Assembly: GCF_001984175.1 (NCBI RefSeq)
Contig: NZ_MTQP01000038.1
Coordinates: 1 to 64,000 of the forward strand
Source of the DNA: Saccharothrix sp. ALI-22-I
Lineage (GTDB): Bacteria; Actinomycetota; Actinomycetes; Mycobacteriales; Pseudonocardiaceae
Length of the DNA: 64,000 nucleotides
Direction: 5' to 3'
Numbering within the stretch: position 1 is the first letter of the stretch; each line of letters opens with the position of its first letter. Below are positions 27,308 through 39,300 of this stretch, in pieces. The translations under genes and the position numbers were made by a program. Under the pieces are notes generated by a model, which was given only the letters and a program-made list of their open reading frames with translations, did not search any database and had not been told where the DNA came from.

Positions 27308-30300
27308 TCAGGAGATCCCGAAGTCCCTGCCGAGCAGGGTGAAGACCTCGTCGTCGGTGGCTGAGTCGAGCTGCGGGGAACCGCCTGCCGGCTGCTTGCC
27401 GGTTCCCGTCCAGACCGTGAGCAGCCTCTTGAGCCGGGCAGTGATGGCGGTGTGCCCGTCGTCGTCGGGTGTCAGCTCGGAAAGAGCGGTTTCGAGTTGG
27501 TCGAGCCGGCCGAGGACTGCGGTGTGCGCGGCCGGCCGGGCGGCGTCCGGCTCCAACTCCGATCGCAGGTGAGCGGCCAGGTCGCCGGCGGTGGGGTGGT
27601 CGAAGACCACGGTGGCCCTCAACCGCACCCCGGTGGTCGCGCTCAGCCGGTTCCGCAGCTCCACGGCCATCATCGAGTCGAACCCCAGGTCGGCGAACGC
27701 CTGTTGCGGGTCGACCGCCTCCGCGGTGGGCAGCGCCAGTACCGTGGCCACCTCCGCGCCCACCAGCCGCAGCAGTGTGTGGTATCGCTGGTCGGGCGTC
27801 TGGGACGCCAGTCGACGTGCCAAGTCACCCGAGCCGGCCGCACCGATGTCGGCGCGTTCCGCCGAGAGACCGGCATTGGTCCTGATCGGCATCAGGACCG
27901 GCTCGTCGATCGCGCGTGCGGCATCGAACAGCCGCAGGCCCTCTTCGGTGGACAAGGGCAGCACGCCCGAGCGCGCGAGCCGCTCGTCGTCGACGCGGGA
28001 CAGGCGCTCGGTCAACCCGCTCCGCTGCTCCCACAACCCCCACGCCAGCGACTGGCCCGGCAAACCCCGGTAACGCCGGAACCGCGCCAAGCCGTCCAGG
28101 AACGCGTTGGCCCCGGCATAGATGCCCTGGCCGCCACTGCCCAGCACACCGGCAGCCGACGAGAAAAACACGAAGAACGCCAGATCCAGTTCCGCGGTCG
28201 CCTGGTGCAACCACCACGCGCCCGTCACCTTCGCCCGGAACACCCGCGGCACCACGTCCGGACCAGCCCCGGAGATCACACCGTCCTCGGTCGTTCCCGC
28301 CGCGTGGACCACCCCGCGCAACGGCCACCCGGACGGCACGGATGCCACCAGGTCCGCGACCTCTTCCCGCGACCCCACGTCGCACGACACGACCCGCACC
28401 CGCGCCCCCGACGACTCCAACGCCACCACCAGGTCGGAAGCACCCGGCGCGTCCGGCCCTCGACGGGACGCCAACACCAACGACCCGACGCCCCACCGCT
28501 CCACCAGGAATCGCGCCACGCACGAACCCAGAACGCCCGTGCCACCGGTGACCAGCACCGTTCCACCCGACAGGTCGGTCGACGCGGGAGAGACGGGCGG
28601 CGCCACCGGGATCCAACTCGGGACGACGACCTCCTCCCCGCGGACGACGACCTCCTTCTCGCCCGAGGCCACGGCCCGGAAGAGCCCTTCCGGCGCGGTA
28701 GTGCCGCTGTCGCGGTCGACGAGCACGAACCGGTCGGGGTGCTCGGCCTGCGCCGACCTGACCAGCCCCCACACCGGCGCGTGCGCCAAGCCCGTTCCCG
28801 TGGCTCCGTCGGTGACGACTACCAGGCGCGAGGAGTCCCACCGCGAGTCGCCCAGCCACCACTGCACGAGTTCCAGCACCTCGTGCGCGGCACTGTGCGC
28901 GCCCTCGGCGCGATCGTCCTCGGTAGCGGCCGCAACCCCGACGACCACGAACTGCGGGACGTCGGTGCCCGTGTCGACCGCGCGGCACAGCGACGTGCGG
29001 TCGGGGTAGTCGGTGCCGCCGACCGCGGTGGCCCAGCCCTCGGGGCAGGAGCCGACGAAGGCCCAGGAGGAGGGTTCGACCACACCGTTGTCGGAGATCG
29101 GCACCCAGTCGCACCGGTACAGTTCTCCGCCTGGTTCCTCCGCCTCCCGCGCCTCCCGCTCCACCGGGACACCAGCCCAGTACGGCTGCCGCTGGAAGGC
29201 GTAGGTAGGCAGGTCGGCCTCGCGCGCCCCGGTGCCACGGAACACCGCCCGCCAATCCACGCCGACGCCGCGATTGTGCAACTGGGCCACGGCCCGCGCC
29301 GTCGTGTGCTCCGCGTCGCGACCCGACCGCATGATCGGGATGAAAGCCGATCGCGTCCGGTCCTCCACGCACTCGGCCCCCATTGCGGACAGCACGCTGT
29401 CCGGTCCCAGCTCCATGAACGTGCGCACGCCCTGCGCGCTCAACCACCGGACACCGTCGTAGAACCGCACGGTGTCCCTGGCCTGGCGACACCAGTGGCC
29501 CGGCCTGCGCAGCTCCCGCACGCCCACCGGTTCGCCGGTCGTCCCGGAAACGAGCGGGATCGCGGGTTCCGCCACGGACAGATCGGAGGCGACCTCCTCG
29601 AAGTCATCCTCCATCAGGTCGACATGCGGAGAGTGGAACGCGTGCGCCGTTGAGAGTCGCCGGTGACGCCACCCCCGAGCGGTGCACCGGTCGACGAGTT
29701 CGGCGACGGCGTCCTCGTCCCCTGAGATCACCACCGACGACGGTCCGTTCACGGCGGCGAGGCTCACCCGTTCGTCCAGCAGCGGCAGGACGTCATCGGG
29801 AGTCGCGCGCAGCGCGACCATCGCCCCGGCAGGGAGCCGCGCCTGCATGAGGCGTCCCCGCGCGGACACCAGGCGCGCCGCGTCCGTCAGGGACAGGGCG
29901 CCCGACACGTGCGCTGCCGCCAGCTCGCCCACCGAGTGCCCTAGCACGAAGTCGGGAACGACACCCCACGACTCCAGCAGGCGGAACGAGCCGACCTCGA
30001 CGGCGAACAGGGCCGCCTGCGCGAACACCGTCCGCTCCAGCAGGTCACGCGCCTCTCCGAACATCGCTTCTCGCAGGTCCGCCGCGATGTCGGCGTCGAG
30101 CGCGCAGACCACTTCGTCCACGGCCGTCGCGAATACGGGGAACGCCGCGTACAACTCGCGTCCCATCCCCGGCCATTCCGCGCCCTGTCCGGGGAAGAGG
30201 AAGGCGACACCGCCTTCGACCACGACGTCCTCGTGCACCTCCGGCGCGGACTCGTCGCCGACCAGCGCGGACAGCCCGCGCAGGAAGCAGTCCCGCTTCG

Positions 30301-33300
30301 TGCCCACCACCGCGGCGCGGTGCTCCAGGCCGGCCCGCGACGAAGCCAGCGACAGCCCGACGTCGGCCAGGTCGAGATCGGGGTTCCCCTCGACGAACGA
30401 CAGCAGTCGAGCCCCCTGCGCCCGCAGCGCCCGAGGGGTCTTGGCGGACAGGAGCCAGGGCAGGACTGACCGGTTCGAGCGGTCCTCACGCGGGCGTGGA
30501 TCCTCGTCGGGTGCCTGTTCGAGGATCACGTGGGCGTTCGTACCGCTGATCCCGAACGACGACACACCCGCTCGGCGCGGCCGACCGGTCTGCGGCCACG
30601 GCCGGCTGTCGGTCACCAGGCGCACGTGTCCTGCGGACCAGTCGACCTGCCGCGTCGGTTCGCCCAGGTGGATGCTGCGGGGCAGCAGGGCGTGGCGCAG
30701 GGCCATCACAGTCTTGACCATCCCGGCTATCCCCGCGGCGGCCTGCGCGTGCCCGATGTTGGACTTCAGCGATCCCAGCCAGAGCGGCTGGTCCGCAGGA
30801 CGCTGACGGCCGTACGTCGCCAGCACCGCCTGCGCCTCGATCGGATCGCCCAGGGGTGTCCCCGTGCCGTGCCCCTCCACCGCGTCGACCTCGGCCGGCG
30901 CGAGTCCCGCGTTCGCTAGTGCCGCCCGGATCACATCCTGCTGGGCGAGCCCGCTGGGCGCGGTGAGGCCGTTCGAGGCGCCGTCCTGGTTCACCGCGGT
31001 GCCGCGGACGATCGCGAGCACGGGGTGGCCGTTGCGGCGGGCGTCGGACAAACGCTCCAGCAGGATCGCGCCGGCCCCTTCGGACCAGGCGGTGCCGTCG
31101 GCCGTGTCGGCGAAGGACTTGCACCGCCCGTCGGGTGCCAGCCCGCGCTGCCGGCTGAACTCCACGAAGGCCGCGGGGGTCGCCATCACCGCCGCCGAGC
31201 CGACGAGGGCGAGCGAGCACTCGCCGCGCCGCAGCGCGTCACCGGCCAGGTGCAGCGCTACCAGGGACGAGGAGCACGCGGTGTCCACCGTGATCGCCGG
31301 GCCGACGAGCCCGAAGGTATAGGCGACCCGGCCGGACATCACGCTGCTCGAATTGCCCGTGAGCAGGTGACCTTCCTTCGACTCCCGGTCGCGCCGGACC
31401 ACCGACCCGTAGTCCTGGTAGGTCGCGCCGACGAAGACGGCCGTGCGGCTGCCGCGCAGGGCGGTGGGGTCGAGACCGGCCCGTTCGAACGCCTCCCACG
31501 CGGTCTCCAGCAACAACCGTTGCTGCGGATCCATCGATCGGGCTTCCCTCGGGCTGATGCCGAACAACTCCGGATCGAACATCCCGGCGTCGTGGAGGAA
31601 GCCGCCTTCGCGGACATAGCACGTGCCGGGTCGGTCCGGATCGGACGCGTGCAGCCCGGCCAGGTCCCAGCCTCGATCGCGCGGGAACGCGCCGATGACG
31701 TCCGCCCCGGACTCGACCACGCGCCACAGGTCCTCAGGCGAGGCGATCCCACCGGGGAAGCGGCACGCCATGGCAACGATCGCGAGCGGGTCCCCGCTGT
31801 CGTCGCACCTCGCCGTCCGACGTTGTTCGGCACCTCGGTGTCGCTCCCCTTCAGATCCCAGGAGTGCGTGGCGGAGGTGTTCCGCGAGCGCCGCCGGCGT
31901 CGGGTGGTCGAACACGAGGGTCGTGGCGAGCCGCAGCCCGGTGGCCGAGCTGAGCCGGTCGCGCAGTTCGACGGCTCTGAGTGAATCCACGCCGAGGTCC
32001 CGGAACGGTCGGGTGTGCGCGATCCCGTCGACGTCGTCGTGCCCCAGCACCGCGGCGGCGATGGTCCGCACCAGCTCCACCAGCACACCGCGCTGCCCGG
32101 CGGCTGAGCGATCGGACAGCTCTTCGACGAGCGCGCGGGAACGTGCGGTCCCGGTCGTCGTCGGGGCGGCCAGGAGCCGCCGCGCTCCGGGCAGGTCCGA
32201 GATCAGCGGTCGACGGCCTCCGGAGGTGTAGGCGGGCACGAACCGGTCCCAGTCGATGTCGGCGATCGCGACGTGGTCGTCATCCTGCTCGATCGCATGG
32301 TGGAGGGCAGCGAGTGCTCGCTGTGGCTCCATTGCAACGACCCCGCGCCGCAGCAGCTCTTCGTCCGCCTCCTCGCCGCCCATGCCACCGCCCGCCCACA
32401 GGCCCCACGAGACCGATGTCGCGGTCTCCCCGTGAGCACGCCGCCGTAGCGCGAGCGCATCCAGGTAGGCGTTCGCCGCCGCGTACGCGCCCTGTCCGCC
32501 GCCACCCCATACTCCGGCGTTGGAGGAAAACAGGACGAACGCATCGAGGTCTTCGCCGCGCAGCAGCTCGTCGAGCAGCATCGCACCGCCGACCTTGGCG
32601 CTCGCGACGCGGGCGAAGTCCGCCACGGTGGTTTCCGACAGGGGTGCGATCCGCAGCGACCCCGCGGTGTGCACCACTGCTCGGAGCCGGGAGTCCCGTT
32701 CGCGCAGCTCGTTCAGGAGGTCGGAGAGCGCGGCGCGGTCCCCGACGTCGCAGGCGGCCAGCGTGACCTGGGCACCCGCGCGCTCCAGTTCCGCGCGCAA
32801 CCGCGCCGCGCCCGGCGCGCCGGCGCCCCGCCGACTCGCGAGGACCAGGTGGTCGGCACCGTGCTCGGCCAGCCATCGCGCCACTCGCGCCCCCAACGCA
32901 CCGGTACCGCCCGTCACGAGCACGGTGCCTCGTGGCCGCCAGCTTCTTGGCACGCCACGACCGGCGCTCACGAGCCGTCGCGCCCACAGCCCCGACACTC
33001 TGACCGCGACCTGGTCCTCCGCACCGGTCACCACCGCGCCCAGCCAACGCATCGCGTCTGGACCGACCATGTCGATCAGGCCACCCCAGAGGTCCGGGTG
33101 TTCCAGGGCCGCGACCAGGCCCAAGCCCCAGGTCCCTGCCTGCGCCGGGCTCACCGGGGCGTCGGTTTCCCCGACCTTCACCGCGCCGGACGTCACGCAC
33201 CACAGCGGGACCTCCAGGCCCGCGTCACCCAGTGCCTGCACCAGGACTGCGGTCCCGGTCAAACCGCGCACCAGCGGGAACGTGTCGTGCGGCTGTTCGT

Positions 33301-36300
33301 CCAAGGCCAACAACGACACGACGCCGGTCAGGTGCCGCCCGCGGAGTTCCGCGAGTTCTGAGGCCAGGGCCGTCCGCTCGACCTCTCCTGGGTGGACGAC
33401 CAGTTCGGAGACCTCGTCCGTGTGTGCGCGTACCTGTCGCGCCCACGCGTCGATCCCTTCTCCGGGTGGCCGCACCAAGAGCCACTCCCCGGTCAGGCGC
33501 GACTCCCTCGGTCCGGTCACCGGTTTCCAGCCGACGCGGTACCGCCACCGGCCGATGATGTCCTGCTCATGTCGCCGCCTGCGCCAAGTGGACAGCATCG
33601 GCAGTGCCCGGTTCAGGGTCTCGCGTTGTTCGGGATCGACACCGAGGGTTTCCGCCACCGCTTCGAGGTCCTCCCGCTCCACCGCGTTCCAGAACGTGGC
33701 TTCGGCCGCGTCGCGGTGGGTTGGCGGCGAGTCGGGTTTCACCCAGAAGCGCCGCCGCTGGAATGCGTACGTTGGTAGTGGAGCGGGTCGTGGGTCCATC
33801 CCGGCGAAAGCCGGTTCCCAGTCGACCGCGACGCCGTGCACGTGGGCTTCCGCGACGGAGCGGAGGAACCGCCGCCCGGTGCCCTCGTCGCGGCGCAGGG
33901 ACCCCAGCACGACCACGTTGTCCGCCTGGACGTCCTCGACGGTCTCCTGGATGCCGGTCACGAGCACCGGGTGGGGGCTGACCTCGAGGAAGACGTCGAA
34001 ACCGTCGTCGAGCAGGCGGCGCACGGTGCGATCGAACCGCACCTCCGAGCGCAGGTTCCGGTACCAGTACCCGGCGTCCAACTCCCCCGTCGCGATCGGC
34101 CGTCCCTCGACCGTCGAGTAGAACGATGTCCCGGAGGCCGCCGGGCGGATCCCGGCCAGCACCGCTTCGAGGTTCGCGCGGACGGGTTCGACCTGCGGGG
34201 AGTGCGAGGCATAGTCGACCTGGACCCGGTGCGTCCGGACGCCGTCGCGGGCGAGTTGCGCGAGCAGCCGGTCCACCGCGGCGGAGTCTCCGGCGACGAC
34301 CGTGGACCGGGGACTGTTCACGGCGGCGATCGAGATCCCCTCACCCTGTCCGGCCGCCACGGTCCGCACCTGGTCGGGTGGCAGGGCGATCGACGCCATG
34401 GCGCCGCGGCCCACGACCTCGCGCAGTGCCCGGCTGCGCAGCGCGATGACCTTCGCCGCATCCTCCAAGGACAGCGCGCCGGCGACGCAAGCGGCCGCGA
34501 CCTCTCCCTGCGAGTGCCCGACCACCGCGGCCGGGTGAACCCCGTGGCTCCGCCACATCTCGGCCAGGGACACCATTACCGAGAAGAGCACGGGTTGGAC
34601 GACGTCGACCCGGTCCAGCGGCGCGGCACCGGGTTCCCCGTCGAGCACGGCGGTCAGCGACCAGTCGACGTGGCGTTCCAGGGCCTGCTCGCAGGCGCGG
34701 ATGCCCCTGGCGAAGACCGCCGAGTCGCGCATCAGCTCGCGTGCCATCCTCGGCCACTGCGTACCCTGCCCCGGGAAGACGAACACGACCTTGCCCGTGG
34801 TGGGGGCGCCGCCGCGCACCACGTTCGCGGACTGCCCGCCGGCCTCGTCCACCTTCGCCAAGGCCCCGATGAACTCGTCGCGACCGCGTGCGATGACCAC
34901 GGCGCGCCGCTCCAGGGTCCCCCGCCTCGTCGCTAGCGACCAGCCCACGTCGGCCGTGGTCAGCTCCGGATGGGCCTCGACGTGCTCCCGCAGTCGGGCC
35001 GCCTGCGCGTGCAACGCGTCGTCGCCGTGCGCGGAGATCGGCCACGGGAGTGCCCGGGGTTCGTCCTCGCACCGATCGGACGCGTTCACGTCGTGCGGGA
35101 TGTGCTCGATCACGACGTGGGCGTTGGTCCCGCTCATCCCGAACGACGAGACCGCCGCCCGCCGGGGCCGCCCGGTCTCGGGCCACGGCACGGGTTCGGC
35201 GGCCAGCCGCATCCGCCCGGCGGACCAGTCGACCGTGGTCAGCGGTTGCGCCACGTGGAGCGTCCTGGGCACGGTGCCGTGCCGCATCGACATCACCGAC
35301 TTGATCACGCCGGCGATCCCGGCCGCCGCCTGCGTGTGCCCGATGTTCGACTTGAGCGAACCGAGCCACAGCGGCTGTTCCTCCGCACGATTCCGGCCGT
35401 AGGCGGCCATCAGGGCTTGGACCTCGACCAAGTCGCCCAGCACCGTCCCGGTGCCGTGCCCTTCCACGGCGTCGATGTCAGCGGGCGACAGGCCGCCGGA
35501 GGCCAGGGCGGCCTGGATCACCCTCTGCTGCGACGGACCGTTCGGCGCTGTCAGACCGTTCGACGCCCCGTCCTGGTTCACGGCGCTGCCGCGCACGACC
35601 GCCAGCACTTCCCGGCCGTTCCGCCGCGCGTCCGACAGCCGCTCGAGCAGCACCAGGCCGACGCCCTCGGCGAAGCCCGCTCCGTCGGCATTCGCGGAGA
35701 ACGCCTTGCAGCGGCCGTCCGGCGCCAGCACGCCCTGTCTGCTGAACTCCGACAGCGATTCCGGTGTCGCCATGACGGTGACCCCGCCCGCGAACGCCAA
35801 CCGGCACTCGTCCTGCCGCAGTGCCTGGCACGCCAGGTGCAGTGCGGACAGCGAGGAGGAGCACGCCGTGTCCAGGGTGAGCGAAGGCCCCTCCAGGCCG
35901 TAGGTGTAGGAGAGCCGGCCCGACATGACGCTCGCCGCGTTGCCGGTGGCGAGGAACCCATCGCCCTTCGACTCCTCGTTCACCACGAGGTTGACGTAGT
36001 CCTGCCCGTTCGTGCCGATGAACACGCCGGTGCGGCTGCCGCGGAGTGCCGCGGGGTCGATGCCCGCGCGTTCGACGGCTTCCCAGGACACCTCCAGCAG
36101 CAACCGCTGCTGAGGGTCCATGGCGACGGCTTCCCGCGGCGAGATCCCGAAGAACGCGGCGTCGAAGCCGTCCACATCGGGCAGGAAGCCGCCGGCATAG
36201 CCCTGGGCGCCATCAGGGAAGCGCAGGCCGCGCAGATCCCACCCGCGGTCCGAGGGGGCGGGCGAGATCGCGTCCACGCCCTCGGACACGAGCCGCCACA

Positions 36301-39300
36301 GGTCCTCCGGCGATGCCACGCCCCCGGGGAACCGGCACGCCATGCCGACGATCGCGATCGGCTCGTCGGGGTCCGCGCGGTCCGGGGAAGCCGGTTCCGT
36401 TGCCGTCCCGGTCTGCGCCGCGGCGAGGTGGGCGGCGAGCGCGGCCGGTGTCGGGTGGTCGAACACGAGCGTCACAGGCAGCCCGAGGCCGCCGGCCTCG
36501 CGAATCCTGTTGCGGAGGTCCACAGCGGTCAGCGAGGTTATGCCGAGTTCCTTGAAGGTGCTCTCCGATCGCACGGACGCCGCCGACGCGTATCCGAGGA
36601 CCTCGGCCACCTGGGCGACGACGAAGTCCAGCAGCTTGCGCTCGCGGTCGGCGGATGGGAGCCGGGAGATCTCCGCGAACAGCGACGAGGAACCGGGGTC
36701 CTCCGCGGCGCAATCCGGTTGGTGCGTCTCCGGGATCTCGTCGAAGAGGCGGCAACGGCGAAACGTCGTGAACACGGGCAGGAAGCGTTCCCACCGGATG
36801 TCGGCGACGGTGGTCGAGGCGTTCAGCCGCGGGAAGATCCGGTCGAGTGCGGCGTGGACCGATCGGGTGGACAGGGCGGGCAGTCCCTGCCGGCTCACCG
36901 CTCGCCCCGCAGTGCCCGCCGCGTCCGCCCAGACCCCCCACGCCACGGACGACCCAGCGAGTCCGCGGTGTCGGCGCCGCTCCGCCAACGCGTCGAGGTG
37001 TGCGTTCGCGGCAGCGTCCGCGGCGTGGTCCTTGGCCCCCCACACGCCGGTGACCGAGGAGAAGACCACGAAGTCGTCCGCGTCCGGGAACAACGCGTCG
37101 AGTTCCGCGGCTTCCTGGGTCCGGTGGGCCACCGCCTCGGCGAAATCATCGAGCGCCAAGCCGACCAAGGGGGTCAGGCACGTGTGCGTGGCCGCGTGGA
37201 CGACCGTCCGCACCGGCGTCGTCGCCCGGAACCTCACCACCTGCTCCGCGAAGCCGGCGCGATCGGCGGAATCGCGGGTCACCACCGTGACCTGCGGTCC
37301 CCGTGCGGTCAGCTCGGCCACCAAGTCTGCGACCTCGCCGTCCCGGTCGCAGGTCAGGACGAGGTGTTCAGCGCCCTGCGCGGCGAACCAGCGGGCGACC
37401 TCAGCACCGGCGGCCCCCGCGCCGCCCGTGATGAGGACGCCGCCGGGTCGGCCCGACGACCAGGACCGCCGCACCGCGTCGTCGCGCACCAACCGCCGGG
37501 CGAACAGGCCGGACGGGCGCAGGGCGACCTGGTCCTCGCCGCCAGGCGCCGCGAGCACCGCGGCCCAGAGCTCCGGCGGGATCCTCTCCGCGGTGCGGGG
37601 CAGGTCGACCAGACCTCCCCACCACTCGTGGTGCTCAAGCGCGGCGACGATCCCAAGACCCCACAACCGGGCGTCCTCCGGATCACCGATCGTCTCCGAG
37701 TCGTGCACCGCCACCGCCCCGCTGGTCGCCACCCACAGCGGCACTCGCGCGTCCACGTCGGCGAGCGCCTGGACCAGGGTGAGCGTGAGCGCCGTTCCCG
37801 TGGAGAGTGCGGGGTGGCCCGGATGCGGGTCCCGGGCGAAGGACAGCAGCGACAGGATTCCGGCAGGCCGCTCGTCCCGGAACTTGTTCGCCAGGACCGC
37901 GGAGAGCTCGGTGCGGTCGGTGCGGGCCCCGTCGAGCACCAAGGCTGTGACGTCCGCTCCGTTCGCGCGCAGCGCGCCTTCGGCCTCGTCCGCCCACTCC
38001 CGGGCATCGGCCGCCGATGTCCGCACGACCAACCAGGTGCCGAACAGTCGTTGAGAGCCCGTGCCGACCTCCTTCCAGGTGATCCTGTACCGCGAATCCG
38101 CCGGGTCCGGCTCAGGGCGCTCTTCCGGCGTCCCGTCGGTGAGCCAATACCGCTCGTGCTGGAACGGGTAGGTGGGCAGGTCCACGCGGCGCGCCCGCGC
38201 ACCGTTGAGCGCGGCGTCCCAGTCCACCGGCACACCGTGGACTTGCGCGCGGGACACCGACAGGAGGAACCGAGAGAGTCCGCCGTCGTCCCTGCGGAGC
38301 GTCTCCACGACCACGGCGTCGTCGACCCCGTGGTCCTCGGCCGTCTCCTCGATCGCCGCGGTCAGCACCGGGTGCGGGCTGACCTCGACCAGCGCCCGGT
38401 GTTCCGCGTCGAGGAGCTTTCGCACCACGTCGTCGAAGCGGACCGTCGACCGGAGGTTCCGGTACCAGTACTCCGGGGTCAACGCGCCGAGGTCGAGCAC
38501 GTCGCCGGTGACCGCGGAGTAGATCGGCACCCCGGCCGCCGCAGCGCGGACGTCCGCGGTGAGCCGCAGGAGTTCACTGCGGATGCGTTCGACTTGCGGG
38601 GAGTGGGAGGCGTAGTCCACCGGGAGCCGTCCGCAGCGGACGCCGTCCTCCGCCAACCGGTGCAGCAGCTGCTCCAACGCGTCCGGGTCGCCGGCGACCA
38701 CGGTGGCCGTCGGGCCGTTCGCCGCCGCGATCGAAAGGCGCCCGCTCCAACGCTCCAGCAGTCCCGCCAGTCGGGTGGCCGGGAGGGAGACGGCGGCCAT
38801 CCCGCCGGCTCCGGCCAACTCGGCGAGCGCACGGCTGCGGAGCGCGACCACCTTCGCGGCGTCCTCCAGGGACAGCGCGCCCGCGATGTACGCAGCCGCG
38901 ATCTCGCCCTGCGAGTGCCCGACCACGGCGTCGGGCTCGACGCCGTGGGAACGCCAGAGCCGTGCCAGGGACACCATCACGGTGAACAAGGCCGGTTGCA
39001 CCACGTCCACCCGCTCCAGCGACGGCGCGCCCGGAGCCCCGCTCAGCACATCCAGCGGCGACCAGTCCACGTGGGACTCCAGGGCGGAGGCGCAGTCCCG
39101 CACGCTGTCGGCGAACGGCGGCGCGGTCGCCAGCAACTCCCTGGCCATCCCGGGCCACTGCGAGCCCTGCCCGGGGAACACGAACGCCACCTTCCGACCC
39201 GGCACCGCGATTCCGCGGACGACCCGATCGGACAGCCCGCCGCCATTCAGCACGCTCAAGCCGCGGTCGAGCTCCTCGTGGTCCCTCCCTACCACCACCG

